DNA from: a virus
IMG/VR virus record: IMGVR_UViG_3300008735_000091
Location: 1-25,926 of that record
DNA length: 25,926 nucleotides
Strand: one strand, 5' to 3'
Part shown: piece after piece, positions 15,244 to 22,654 of the stretch
Position numbering within the stretch: the stretch's first letter is position 1
How the letters are laid out: each line of letters begins with the position of its first letter
Notes under the pieces: generated by a model
Database searches by the model: none
Told to the model about the DNA's origin: nothing
What the model saw: only the letters and a program-made list of their open reading frames with translations
Program-made: the position numbers and the translations under genes

Positions 15244-15279
15244 GAAAGGTTTATATATGGCATAATATATAAGACTTTC
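15244..15279. promoter_or_regulatory. 36-bp bidirectional promoter
   Basis: Two face-to-face TATA boxes fill the gap: TTTATATATGG on the plus strand from 15250 (30 nt before ATG 15280) and TTATATATT on the minus strand from 15272 (29 nt before ATG 15243). The boxes are close enough that two pre-initiation complexes could not bind at once, so the two directions should compete. Confidence 0.75.
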
Positions 15280-15684
15280 ATGGGTACAAAAATATCTGCA
15301 AAGTATGACGGAATGTGTAAACTGTGTGGAGAAGAGTGGAGAGTAAGCGATGAGATTTACTATCAGAAACAGCCGAAAGCTATATGTAGTGACTATGATT
15401 GCTTCCAAAAACAAAATGGAACTCTTGACACAATAAGACCACAAACAAAAAATTCATTCACATCATTCAGGGATCAAGTTATCGTAACAAAAGTTCCTGA
15501 AGCCACAGCGAGTGACAACGTAAAGAAAGTGGCTGATGTTTGGGATGAGTATATGGTAACTGCACATCATAGAACAAAGGATTTATATCCTGAACAAGAT
15601 GTAAACACACACGTATTCGGTCAAATCAGATCCAAAATAATTGATCAGTTGTTATTTATAACACAGATTCTGAAAGAAAAATAA
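15280..15684 (+). CDS. Zinc-ribbon plus helical protein, 134 aa
   Basis: ATG at 15280 fits the TATA spacing; an earlier ATG at 15235 lies across the promoter. The N-terminus, ISAKYDGMCKLCGEEWRVSDEIYY followed by AICSDYDCF, has C-x2-C and C-x4-C (KLCG and SDYDC), a ribbon of the type that follows 'AKYDGxCxxC' in many archaeal and phage proteins. The C-terminal 70 residues are helical (VADVWDEYMVTAHHR, IIDQLLFITQILKEK). The function is unknown; single-stranded DNA binding or regulation are options. Confidence 0.65.
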   Translation: MGTKISAKYDGMCKLCGEEWRVSDEIYYQKQPKAICSDYDCFQKQNGTLDTIRPQTKNSFTSFRDQVIVTKVPEATASDNVKKVADVWDEYMVTAHHRTKDLYPEQDVNTHVFGQIRSKIIDQLLFITQILKEK

Positions 15685-15686
15685 AC

Positions 15687-15697
15687 ATTTATATTAG
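15687..15697 (+). promoter_or_regulatory. TATA box for the 15718 gene
   Basis: TTTATATTAG starts at 15688, 30 nt before the ATG at 15718. It matches the promoter before 2341 over about 13 bases. Confidence 0.7.
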
Positions 15698-15717
15698 GCA
15701 ATAACTAATAATGTTCT

Positions 15718-16377
15718 ATGAATAGACTATCATTTTCTATTTTAATATTTATTACCAGCCTAGTATTTTTTAGTTTTGTTAGCTTTGCTTTCGCAGAAGA
15801 GTATACAGTGGAGATAACTGATACAGGTTTTCATCCAACTAACTCTACAATTTACCACACTGACCACCTAAGGTTTGTGTCTAATAGTACTTCTGATTGG
15901 ATTATAAATAGTGAACCACTCCTTGGTGGACAACACGTTATACGCAGTGAAGGAACCACATGGCTTGGATTTAATTCTGGTAATTATACTGTCACACTAC
16001 ATAAAAATTATGGAGATGATCTTGGTCTAACTCCATTCACTCTAGAAATAAAAGAACCACAACCAGAAGTGGTAGAGGTAATACCTACAAACTCAACTTC
16101 AACTGAGATTATTATAGTAGAGGAAGAAACACCCATAGTAGAGGAGACACCTACAGTAGAAAACCCACCTGAAAATACTTGTGGATTTACAGGCTGGCAA
16201 CAAGAGGGAAATAGAAATGTAGCCTACAGGTGTGGAGAAGAAGTGGCTTCATATATTATTGAAAACCCAACAGATAATTTTGTTGGAGATAGAATGTCTG
16301 AACAAAACCAAACTTTAGATTTAAGATTACAAATTCTCAAAGTCCTCGAATCAATTTTCAGTATTCTGTTCGGATAA
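15718..16377 (+). CDS. Secreted cupredoxin-like protein, 219 aa
   Basis: A signal peptide of 26 residues (LSFSILIFITSLVFF … FAFAEE) precedes a beta domain whose spacing follows cupredoxins: YTVEITDTGFHP, an L-R-F strand, then SNSTSDW, EGTTWLGF, GNYTVTL and FTLEI. The usual copper ligands (first His, the Cys-x-x-x-His loop and Met) are not present, so copper binding is doubtful. A Pro/Glu/Thr linker (residues about 115-155) with several Asn-x-Ser/Thr sequons follows, then a small two-Cys segment (CGFTGWQQ … YRCGEE) and a C-terminal hydrophobic helix. It could be a surface or virion-attachment protein taken from an archaeal host rich in blue-copper proteins. Confidence 0.6.
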   Translation: MNRLSFSILIFITSLVFFSFVSFAFAEEYTVEITDTGFHPTNSTIYHTDHLRFVSNSTSDWIINSEPLLGGQHVIRSEGTTWLGFNSGNYTVTLHKNYGDDLGLTPFTLEIKEPQPEVVEVIPTNSTSTEIIIVEEETPIVEETPTVENPPENTCGFTGWQQEGNRNVAYRCGEEVASYIIENPTDNFVGDRMSEQNQTLDLRLQILKVLESIFSILFG

Positions 16378-16381
16378 AAAC

Positions 16382-16391
16382 CTATATATAT
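16382..16391 (+). promoter_or_regulatory. TATA box for the 16412 gene
   Basis: CTATATATAT begins 30 nt before the ATG at 16412, just after the stop of the secreted protein gene. Confidence 0.7.
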
Positions 16392-16411
16392 TCCCTAATA
16401 TAATACCTATC

Positions 16412-16747
16412 ATGCACGTATCAAAAGTAACGGACATACAAGGCAGTTTTGAGCAATCAAAAGCACTAACTGCTGGAGAGAAAATCGTCATACAGGGATT
16501 CAGTGTCAAGGATGCTGAGTCAGTCGGTTCACAAGTTGCAGAAATAAAAACCACTGAGGGTTTACGTCACTCATTCGGAAAAGCAATCATCGGACAAGCA
16601 AAGTCAGATTATTGGAATGACATAGTAGAAAAGTGTGTTGATAAGGATGCTTCAGATGGACTTGATTGTTATGTCATCGAACGTGAAGCAGAGGGAACTG
16701 GCAGAATGATGTTGGCTCTATCTATGTTTCCACCAAGAGGACAATAA
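16412..16747 (+). CDS. Small protein of unknown function, 111 aa
   Basis: Leaderless start after a TATA box. The sequence is mixed alpha/beta: HVSKVTDIQGSF, EKIVIQGFSV, VAEIKTTEG, then YWNDIVEKCV and MMLALSMFPPRGQ at the end. The early strands and the C-terminal aromatic/basic tail could suit an OB-fold single-stranded DNA-binding protein beside replication genes, but no signature proves it. Its own promoter and the poly-T stretch after it suggest a single-gene transcript, often a sign of high or separate expression. Confidence 0.55.
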   Translation: MHVSKVTDIQGSFEQSKALTAGEKIVIQGFSVKDAESVGSQVAEIKTTEGLRHSFGKAIIGQAKSDYWNDIVEKCVDKDASDGLDCYVIEREAEGTGRMMLALSMFPPRGQ

Positions 16748-16756
16748 CCCTATCTA

Positions 16757-16764
16757 TTTTTTTT
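16757..16764 (+). terminator. Oligo-T tract, possible archaeal terminator
   Basis: Eight T in a row lie 10 nt after the stop of the 111-aa gene and before the next ATG. Archaeal RNA polymerase commonly terminates in such tracts without a hairpin. It is also close to the expected promoter position for 16777, so the assignment is uncertain. Confidence 0.4.
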
Positions 16765-16776
16765 AAGAGGTATGAT

Positions 16777-17022
16777 ATGAAACTAGATCCTAATAGTTGG
16801 GAGTATAAAAAAAGAACAGAACGTATGCTAAGAACAAATAAATTATTTTGTAATGATTGCAAGAAAGATTACACTCTGGGCGAACCCTGCATTCACCACT
16901 GTAGTGACTCACCAGAACATAGAATAAGGTATAAAGAACTTCTGAAAAAACAAAGAAAATCAAAGGAAGTTGTGGCTACAAATACCCAGAAAGATTTATA
17001 TTATCAAGGAGATATTAACTGA
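16777..17022 (+). CDS. Zinc-binding basic protein, 81 aa
   Basis: The N-terminal 20 residues are basic and helical, then LFCNDCKKDYTLGEPCIHHC gives four Cys (C-x2-C-x9-C-x3-C) with two His, a likely zinc site. A basic helix (RIRYKELLKKQRKSK) follows. A TATA-like word (CTATCTATT) sits about 27 nt upstream. The end of this gene contains the promoter of the next one. It is likely a nucleic-acid binder of unknown role. Confidence 0.6.
   Translation: MKLDPNSWEYKKRTERMLRTNKLFCNDCKKDYTLGEPCIHHCSDSPEHRIRYKELLKKQRKSKEVVATNTQKDLYYQGDIN
16995..17004 (+). promoter_or_regulatory. TATA box inside the 81-aa gene
   Basis: TTTATATTAT starts 29 nt before the ATG at 17024 while still within the coding part of the previous gene. 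It shows that even genes only 1 nt apart can have their own leaderless transcript here. Confidence 0.65.
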
Positions 17023-17023
17023 T

Positions 17024-17839
17024 ATGGCAAAAAGTTCAAAGAGTATTGTTGCGTGGACAGATGTTCATGATGGTGCTACTACAGCATTATGTTCAGCCGA
17101 GCCTTATAACTCTGAACTGGACACAATAATTAAATTAAATAGAACTCAAAAAACATTACGGAATGCATGGTTTGATTCAATAGATGACTTAGTACAAAAA
17201 CCAGATTTGGTTGTAGTAAATGGAGAGCCTATTGACGGTGCAAATAAAAAGCAAGTAGGACAGCAAACATGGTCAACTAATTTGGAAGACCAAATGAATG
17301 ACTTTATTAGATTAACTAAAGAAATACCTCATAAAGATATAATGTTTGTAAGAGGTTCTGGTTATCATACTACATTAGATGCTACTAACTTCGAAGAAGT
17401 ATTAGCAAATAGATTAAACGCTGTAAAGTATAGAGCATATGGTGGACATGGTTCGACTGATGACTTTGCATTTATAGAAATGTATGGTAAGATATTTAAC
17501 TTTGCACATCATATAGGATTTAATAAAAGTCCTGCTTACAGAACAACTGCACTTGCTAGGGAAATGGCAGGGATGCACTTCGAACATGACAAACTTGGAA
17601 GAGCTGACTTTATAATTAGAAGCCATGTACATTACTTTGTTCATATTGAATTTGTAAATACACATGGCATACTTACACCAGCTTGGAAATATCCTGACCA
17701 TCATTTGTTTAGGGGTGGCTTAGCAGGAACAACACCTGACATAGGACTAGTTGAAATAATAATAGAACCTGATGGAGAAACAATAGTTTATCCTCACATT
17801 GCAAAGATAGATATGAAAGCACAGGTGCGACACCTATGA
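17024..17839 (+). CDS. Calcineurin-like metallophosphoesterase, 271 aa
   Basis: ATG at 17024 fits the TATA spacing; the longer frame from 16970 overlaps the zinc gene. Motifs in order: D13-x-H15 (TDVHDG), N66-G67-E68 with D71 (VVNGEPIDG), a His at 115 (VRGSGYH), H162/H163 (FAHHIGF) and H201-x-H203 (RSHVHYF). This follows the DxH … GDxxD … GNH(D/E) … H … GHxH scheme of two-metal phosphoesterases, but Glu replaces the bridging Asp and the GNH motif is GYH; phage members often show such drift. Substrates could be DNA ends, nucleotides or phosphoproteins. It is coupled to a winged-helix gene by a 4-nt overlap. Confidence 0.7.
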   Translation: MAKSSKSIVAWTDVHDGATTALCSAEPYNSELDTIIKLNRTQKTLRNAWFDSIDDLVQKPDLVVVNGEPIDGANKKQVGQQTWSTNLEDQMNDFIRLTKEIPHKDIMFVRGSGYHTTLDATNFEEVLANRLNAVKYRAYGGHGSTDDFAFIEMYGKIFNFAHHIGFNKSPAYRTTALAREMAGMHFEHDKLGRADFIIRSHVHYFVHIEFVNTHGILTPAWKYPDHHLFRGGLAGTTPDIGLVEIIIEPDGETIVYPHIAKIDMKAQVRHL

Positions 17840-18099
17840 AGAAAAAATATACAATAACATTAGAAGATGATAAAGACATCTACAGAACAAAGCCAGCTAG
17901 AGAATTAATATATGAAAGTATACCAAAAGGCAAGACAACTATATCTAGTAAGGTAGCAACTACGTTTAAAATAGGAAGAAGAAAAGCATTAGAATATCTT
18001 ACAAGTCTTGAGGAATCTGGACTACTTGAATCAGAAATGGGTATTATTAGATTTAAGAGTGGGGCTAGGGCAAAGACTAGAATATTTAAAAGAATTTAA
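17836..18099 (+). CDS. Winged-helix DNA-binding protein, 87 aa
   Basis: The start overlaps the phosphoesterase stop (ATGA), with AGGTG at 17823-17827. The predicted order is: ARELIYESIP, a helix ISSKVATTF, a recognition helix GRRKALEYLTSLEESGLL, and a wing IIRFKSG, then a basic tail. This is a helix-turn-helix with a wing, typical of small archaeal regulators. It probably regulates early viral genes, perhaps including its own operon. Confidence 0.65.
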   Translation: MKKKYTITLEDDKDIYRTKPARELIYESIPKGKTTISSKVATTFKIGRRKALEYLTSLEESGLLESEMGIIRFKSGARAKTRIFKRI

Positions 18100-18124
18100 T
18101 ATAATAGATATATAATCAGGATAA

Positions 18125-18132
18125 TTTATATA
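18125..18132 (+). promoter_or_regulatory. TATA box for the 18154 gene
   Basis: TTTATATA starts 29 nt before the ATG at 18154. Confidence 0.7.
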
Positions 18133-18153
18133 GAGAGTAGTTTAATACACCCT

Positions 18154-18342
18154 ATGTTCATAGAAATTACATGGAAAAATACAAAGGGCGATGAGAAGAA
18201 AGCATTAGTTCCATCAGATAAAGTTCAAATTTTTGTTAATCAATTCCTTGAAAGAAACACACAACCAACATTAATATTACCAAATAATGATGATTCACAT
18301 TCTGTTCCTGACAAAGAACCTCTAACAATAAAGCAAAGTTAA
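18154..18342 (+). CDS. Small protein of unknown function, 62 aa
   Basis: Leaderless single gene. The first 40 residues (IEITWKNTKGDEKKALVPSD, VQIFVNQFLERN) suggest a beta hairpin and a helix; the last 20 are polar and likely unstructured. No family is recognised. Its stop lies inside the first copy of a direct repeat that may be an operator for the next promoter. Confidence 0.5.
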   Translation: MFIEITWKNTKGDEKKALVPSDKVQIFVNQFLERNTQPTLILPNNDDSHSVPDKEPLTIKQS

Positions 18343-18372
18343 CTAAGTTACGTTAATAAACTTAACTAACTT
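18339..18372 (+). repeat. Direct repeat TTAACTAA(G/C)TT, candidate operator
   Basis: TTAACTAAGTT at 18339-18349 and TTAACTAACTT at 18362-18372 differ at one base and are 23 bp apart, about two helical turns. They lie 17-50 bp upstream of the TATA box that drives the RHH-MCM operon. Spacing on one face of DNA fits cooperative binding of a dimeric regulator. Confidence 0.5.
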
Positions 18373-18388
18373 TCATCTTTCAGGTAGG

Positions 18389-18400
18389 TTTATATTATCC
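18389..18400 (+). promoter_or_regulatory. TATA box for the MCM operon
   Basis: TTTATATTATCC starts 29 nt before the ATG at 18418. Downstream of it CTTAAGATAATATAT is a partial inverted copy of the box region. Confidence 0.7.
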
Positions 18401-18417
18401 TTAAGATAATATATCTC

Positions 18418-18753
18418 ATGAAGTTTTATTCATCAACAAAAACAATTTCAGTTGGAACAAACGCTAAACCAGTATTTGAAACTCTTGATAAGATTAGACC
18501 AAATGATATTTCATTTAGTCTAATGGTAGCAATAGCTGCTGAAGAGTATATTAAAAATCATAATGATTTTAATAGCTGTATAGATAGTTTTACTTCAAAG
18601 GGTGTTGACACTTCCTTACCATTATTCTATGCTGATATTCAGAAGTGGAGAGAAAAAATAAAAAAATTAAATTCAAAGGAGTTTAAGAAACTACAACTAA
18701 GACTCTCACAGATTTCAACAATCATTAGGAAAGAGGTTGAGCAAAGGATATGA
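18418..18753 (+). CDS. RHH-like helical protein coupled to MCM, 111 aa
   Basis: Leaderless start. The N-terminus TKTISVGTNAKPVFETLDKI followed by NDISFSLMVAIAAEEYIKNH has the strand-helix-helix order of ribbon-helix-helix proteins. The rest is a charged helical part (YADIQKWREKIKKL, FKKLQLRLSQISTIIRKEV). The end overlaps the MCM start by 4 nt (ATGA), so the two are made together. It may autoregulate the operon through the direct repeats upstream, or be an MCM partner. Not a recognised GINS or Cdc6. Confidence 0.5.
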   Translation: MKFYSSTKTISVGTNAKPVFETLDKIRPNDISFSLMVAIAAEEYIKNHNDFNSCIDSFTSKGVDTSLPLFYADIQKWREKIKKLNSKEFKKLQLRLSQISTIIRKEVEQRI

Positions 18754-20708
18754 CTATGACAGTTTCAGCAAAGGAAGATAGTATCTATGATGTATTATGT
18801 GAGAGAAAACACGCAGATGTTATAGTCCAACTAAGACCTACAAGTACATACACTATACCAGCAGGACTATTAACAGATGTATTTGTGGAGTGTGATAATG
18901 TGAAAGAGTTTATTGATCATGTTAAGTGTGGTGTTTTAAGAATATTGAAAGAGAAGCATAGTGATATAGATGTGGATGAAGCATTTAAGGACTTGCAGAT
19001 AAAACTACTTGTAGATAATATGTTTAAAATGCATGAGTTATCTTCCAAGTATGAGAACACTGTAGTTAAGTTTGATTGTGTAGTGATAGCAACTGATTCT
19101 GCTAAGACTTTCATCAAAAAGGCTAGGGTATTCTGTCCATCTTGTTACAGTGAAGACCATTTAACCTGCGATTATAATAGAGAATTACCCATAATGTTTT
19201 GTACAAACTACAAATGTAAAAGACAAAAACTAAAGGTGGACACCTCAAACATGGAAACAGGAGACGTGCAGACAGTACTACTTCAGGAACTCATGGAGAA
19301 TGCTAAGAATAATAATCAGATAATATTGACAGGTAAATTAGTCAATAAGAATGTGAGAGATTCAGCAGTAGGACAGAAGAAAAGGATAACAGGTATATTC
19401 AAAACTATTGTAGATGATAAGAAAAATGAGCATGATATAGTAATAGAAATACTAACCCTCGAAGACCTTGAGGACGTATCACCGAGGTTACCCTCTCCAG
19501 AGCAACTTGAAAAATTAAAAGACGATGCTAAAAACCCTGACTTTATTAAGAGTATAGTAGATTCATTTGTACCTCAAGTATATGGTAATAAGAATATCAA
19601 ACTATCAATACTATGCATGATGGCAGGGGGTGTTGAAGGTCAGAAGAGGGCAGACATTAACATATTACTAGCAGGCGATCCTAGTATGGCAAAGTCAGTA
19701 TTATTAGTAGAAGCAGATAAGGTAACACATAAGTCAATGTATACCTCTGGAAGAGGAGCTTCTGCTGCAGGCTTGACGATAGGTATGATTAAAACATCCG
19801 ATGGTAGGATGCTAGCAATGGCAGGGGTACTACCATTAATGAGTGGTGGTATAGCATTCATAGATGAGTTTGATAAGATGAATAGAGATGACCGTTCAGC
19901 AATACACCCTGCAATGGAACAACAAAAGGTTACTATAGCAAAAGCAGGAACAACGTTAACTCTCCCTGCAAAGACAGCAATTCTAGCTGCAGCTAATCCA
20001 AAATATGGTAGGTTCGATTCTTCACAAACACTTACAGATAATATAGATATACCCCCACCTTTATTGTCTAGATTTGATTTGATATGGGTAATAAAAGATG
20101 AGATTAATCTAGCAGAAGACTTGGCAAAGGCAAACCATGTGTTAGATACATTTGAGAATAACAATAAGGAAATCATTAGAAAATATACAAAGGAAGAACT
20201 AACAGAATATCTTAATTATGTTAAGACATTAAAGCCTAAGTTATCTCCTACAATAAGAAAGAAAATCATATCAATCTATGAGAAGTTAAGAGATTTAGCA
20301 AGAAAAGATGATGTTGTTGTTGGCATAAGACAGTTAGAAGCATTGGTTAGATTGTCAACTGCTTATGCAAAACTCTCTTTAAAAGATATGGTGGACGATG
20401 AATGTGTTGATTCTGTAAAGGTTATGTTAGATGATGCTTACACAAGAATCAACCCTGACTTTGGTTCATCAGGTTATCAAGCACAACTACAGGGTGTTCC
20501 AAGTAAGTTAAGCAAAGAACAGTTAGCATTTAAAGTGTGGGAAGAGTGTGAGGATAATGATGGTCATGTAAACTTGGTTAAATTCTTTAGAGAGATGGAC
20601 AAAGTAAACTTCGACCAACGTGATGCGAAGAGAATCTTCTCACAATGGGAAACGAATTGTATTATAAAACTTAATGATGATGGCACTTATATGAGATCCA
20701 GAACATAA
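18750..20708 (+). CDS. mcm: MCM replicative helicase, 652 aa
   Basis: The hexameric ATPase that unwinds DNA at archaeal replication forks. The start at 18750 overlaps the upstream stop; a second ATG at 18756 is possible. The N-terminal domain has a zinc site C129-x2-C132 … C151-x4-C156. The AAA+ core has Walker A GDPSMAKS from residue 309, Walker B IDE with D372-E373, sensor-1 AAANPKYGR, and the arginine-finger segment LLSRFD. The C-terminal 80 residues form a winged helix (LSKEQLAFKVWEE … DAKRIFSQWE). Length and motifs are complete, so it should be active. A virus carrying its own MCM can start replication without relying on the host enzyme; no origin was identified. Confidence 0.95.
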   Translation: MTMTVSAKEDSIYDVLCERKHADVIVQLRPTSTYTIPAGLLTDVFVECDNVKEFIDHVKCGVLRILKEKHSDIDVDEAFKDLQIKLLVDNMFKMHELSSKYENTVVKFDCVVIATDSAKTFIKKARVFCPSCYSEDHLTCDYNRELPIMFCTNYKCKRQKLKVDTSNMETGDVQTVLLQELMENAKNNNQIILTGKLVNKNVRDSAVGQKKRITGIFKTIVDDKKNEHDIVIEILTLEDLEDVSPRLPSPEQLEKLKDDAKNPDFIKSIVDSFVPQVYGNKNIKLSILCMMAGGVEGQKRADINILLAGDPSMAKSVLLVEADKVTHKSMYTSGRGASAAGLTIGMIKTSDGRMLAMAGVLPLMSGGIAFIDEFDKMNRDDRSAIHPAMEQQKVTIAKAGTTLTLPAKTAILAAANPKYGRFDSSQTLTDNIDIPPPLLSRFDLIWVIKDEINLAEDLAKANHVLDTFENNNKEIIRKYTKEELTEYLNYVKTLKPKLSPTIRKKIISIYEKLRDLARKDDVVVGIRQLEALVRLSTAYAKLSLKDMVDDECVDSVKVMLDDAYTRINPDFGSSGYQAQLQGVPSKLSKEQLAFKVWEECEDNDGHVNLVKFFREMDKVNFDQRDAKRIFSQWETNCIIKLNDDGTYMRSRT

Positions 20709-20710
20709 CA

Positions 20711-20720
20711 TTAATATTAT
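20711..20720 (+). promoter_or_regulatory. TATA-like box for radA
   Basis: TTAATATTAT starts 29 nt before the ATG at 20740. A second box-like word, TTTATATAA, sits only about 11 nt before the ATG and is too close to be a TATA box for this start; it may be an initiator-region or decoy sequence. Confidence 0.5.
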
Positions 20721-20739
20721 AGTAGTCTTTATATAATAC

Positions 20740-21783
20740 ATGGCAGATGAAACAGAAATAATTATAGAAGCACAAGCACAACTAGCAGAAGATGATGGTA
20801 GAGATGATAGACATTTAATGACTCCTGAAATAGACTACTCGGTTACACAACTAGAGGGCGTTGGTGCGATGACGGAGAAGAAACTCACTGAGTTTGGTGT
20901 GTCATCAATCATAGATATATGTATCAGAGGAGCTGCTGAAGTTGCAGAAATAACAGGTGTTCCAAAATCAAAGGCAGATAATTGGGTGTTTAAATCACAA
21001 AAGATTCTTGAAGAAGCAGGGTTAATCAGAAGAACAGATATGGGAACAGTAGAGTTGTTGGAATATCAAGAGAATTATGACACACTACCTTGTAAGTGTG
21101 ATGACATTGATAAATTAATTAGTGGTGGTGTTAAACCTGAAGCAATATATGAAGTCTATGGAGAGTTCGGCTCTGGAAAGACACAATTCTGTAACTCGTT
21201 AACAGTTGAAGCAATCAACGCTGAAAAAAATGTAATTTGGATAGATTGTGAGGATACATTTAGACCTCAAAGAATAATAGAAATACTAAAGGCAAGAGAG
21301 TATGTCGAGGACAGAGAGGAAGCATTACAATACTTGGAAAGAATATCATATTATTATACCCCTAATACAGAACAATTAATGGGAACAATCAATAGTCTTT
21401 CTTCTATACTAGCAGAAAAGAAACCAAGAGTTATTATTCTTGACGGAGCTGTAGGACAGTTCAGGGAAGAGTTCTTAGGTCGTGGTACACTAGCTGCAAG
21501 ACAGAATCAGATAGCAAGAATGATGACACATCTCAAAAATATATCATTTTATTTCAGAACAACTATTATATTTACAAACCAAGTTCAATCTGATCCAGCA
21601 GTAATGTTTGGCGATCCTATCAAACCTATTGGTGGGAATATAGTAGGTCATGCTAGTACATATAGGATTTACTTTAAGAAGTCAGGTAAGAAGAGAATCG
21701 CTAGAATGGTAGATAGTCCTGAACATCCAATGGCTGATGCAGAGTTTCTCTTGAACAACAAGGGCGTGGATAATCTAGAATGA
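20740..21783 (+). CDS. radA: RadA recombinase, 347 aa
   Basis: Forms filaments on single-stranded DNA and pairs it with homologous duplex. An acidic, variable N-terminus is followed by a helix-hairpin-helix domain (LEGVGAMTEKKLTEFGV … SKADNW, residues about 38-82). Walker A GEFGSGKTQ is at 141-149 and Walker B VIILD at 231-235. The FREEFLGRGTLAARQ segment and FTNQVQSDP (near 278-286, L2 region) match archaeal RadA rather than bacterial RecA. Length (347) is normal. Position after MCM and before two nucleases makes a replication-recombination block that could drive recombination-dependent replication and concatemer formation for the packaging motor. Confidence 0.93.
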   Translation: MADETEIIIEAQAQLAEDDGRDDRHLMTPEIDYSVTQLEGVGAMTEKKLTEFGVSSIIDICIRGAAEVAEITGVPKSKADNWVFKSQKILEEAGLIRRTDMGTVELLEYQENYDTLPCKCDDIDKLISGGVKPEAIYEVYGEFGSGKTQFCNSLTVEAINAEKNVIWIDCEDTFRPQRIIEILKAREYVEDREEALQYLERISYYYTPNTEQLMGTINSLSSILAEKKPRVIILDGAVGQFREEFLGRGTLAARQNQIARMMTHLKNISFYFRTTIIFTNQVQSDPAVMFGDPIKPIGGNIVGHASTYRIYFKKSGKKRIARMVDSPEHPMADAEFLLNNKGVDNLE

Positions 21784-21784
21784 T

Positions 21785-22132
21785 ATGCATAACCGACAGC
21801 GTATGCGATTCAGTAATCGTAAGGCAGTTCTCTGGCTCTTAAAAAATGGCTATGATGACGTTTGGTTAAAACCTCACACTAAAAGAACAGATTTAACATA
21901 CACGCAGGGAGAATGGTATAGAGTTATAGATTTATGGAATTTATTTGATGGAATTTGCTTCGATGATGATGGCAATATAGTATTAATACAGATAAAAACT
22001 AACAGTTGGGCTGATGAGAATGGTATAAAGGACTTCCTATTAAATAAGAAACATTTAAAAGTTCTATCAATCAATGTAAAAGGCAAGAACCGAATATGGA
22101 ATGTTATGGTTAGAGATTATGAGACAGATTGA
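21785..22132 (+). CDS. Small PD-(D/E)XK nuclease-like protein, 115 aa
   Basis: The start is 1 nt after the radA stop; ATG at 21803 is an alternative. The core reads LWNLFDGICF, then NIVLIQIKTN, with D55 and Q69-x-K71: the nuclease fold's Asp and (E/Q)-x-K, here with Gln, as in Mrr-type members. A later strand IWNVMVRDYE fits the fold. Size is that of Holliday-junction-resolvase-like and VRR-type enzymes. Right after radA, a resolvase or recombination nuclease is a sensible role, not proven. Confidence 0.6.
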   Translation: MHNRQRMRFSNRKAVLWLLKNGYDDVWLKPHTKRTDLTYTQGEWYRVIDLWNLFDGICFDDDGNIVLIQIKTNSWADENGIKDFLLNKKHLKVLSINVKGKNRIWNVMVRDYETD

Positions 22133-22544
22133 TGATAGGTTTATTGGTAAGGGAGAGAAATCGGCTTTAGCCATTCTAAAAAAAATATTTCCCTCAGCAG
22201 ATATACAGATACAATTCCCCTTTAAGAATTTAATGAATGAGGAGTTTTTTGGCTCATTATCGGATAGGCAGAAAAAGGAGACTTTGGACATTGTTGTCTT
22301 TCAATACGCAAATCCCACAATAGTCATTAGAGTTCAAGACAAAACCCATGTAGGAACGATGAAACAAGTCAGAGATACAGTTCAGAAGAAAATGCTTGAA
22401 TGGAATGATTGTAAAGTCGTTGATTTGTGGTTTTATGAGTGTCCTACGCTATGGAAAGAAAAAGTGAATAAAACAAGTGAAGAAGAGATTAGGGTTGCTT
22501 TTCTTGATGCTGGATTGGATCAATCGCAGTTTGGGCATGGATAA
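22119..22544 (+). CDS. Second small PD-(D/E)XK-like nuclease, 141 aa
   Basis: ATG at 22119 (MRQIDDRFIGKGEKSALAIL) is chosen because the upstream ATG at 22101 adds residues only from the overlapping gene; the overlap is then 14 nt. The motif region is ETLDIVVF … IVIRVQDKTH: D57 and Q73-x-K75, again a Gln variant. A helical N-terminus (ALAILKKIF) precedes it. Two adjacent genes with the same Q-x-K core suggest paralogues or a two-subunit nuclease. The gene end overlaps the convergent zinc gene by 25 nt. Confidence 0.55.
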   Translation: MRQIDDRFIGKGEKSALAILKKIFPSADIQIQFPFKNLMNEEFFGSLSDRQKKETLDIVVFQYANPTIVIRVQDKTHVGTMKQVRDTVQKKMLEWNDCKVVDLWFYECPTLWKEKVNKTSEEEIRVAFLDAGLDQSQFGHG

Positions 22545-22651
22545 GAACAATAACCATTATCATCTAATTCTCTACCACATTCAGAACAGTCGCCATTCTT
22601 ACTCCCAAATACTTCACTTTCAAGAGCTTCAATTCTTTCTTCTAATGACAT
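22520..22651 (-). CDS. Zinc-binding microprotein, 43 aa
   Basis: Starts at ATG 22651, 3 nt after the stop of the upstream minus-strand gene. An N-terminal helix (SLEERIEALESEVFG, heptad-like) is followed by CSECGRELDDNGYCSYPCPNC, with C-x2-C, C-x3-C and C-x2-C. The fold is a short coiled coil plus zinc ribbon. Its last 25 nt overlap the nuclease gene on the other strand. It is short and overlapping and would be missed by most callers; the Cys spacing makes it credible. Confidence 0.65.
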   Translation of the reverse strand: MSLEERIEALESEVFGSKNGDCSECGRELDDNGYCSYPCPNCD

Positions 22652-22654
22652 AAC

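Noticed and set aside
15244-15444. N-terminal extension of the methyltransferase to 15444
   Set aside because: It would cross the bidirectional promoter and the opposite gene; the ATG at 15243 has a TATA box at the standard distance.
20729-20737. TTTATATAA as the radA TATA box
   Set aside because: It is only about 11 nt from the ATG, whereas other boxes lie at 29-30 nt; a weaker box at 20711 has the right spacing.
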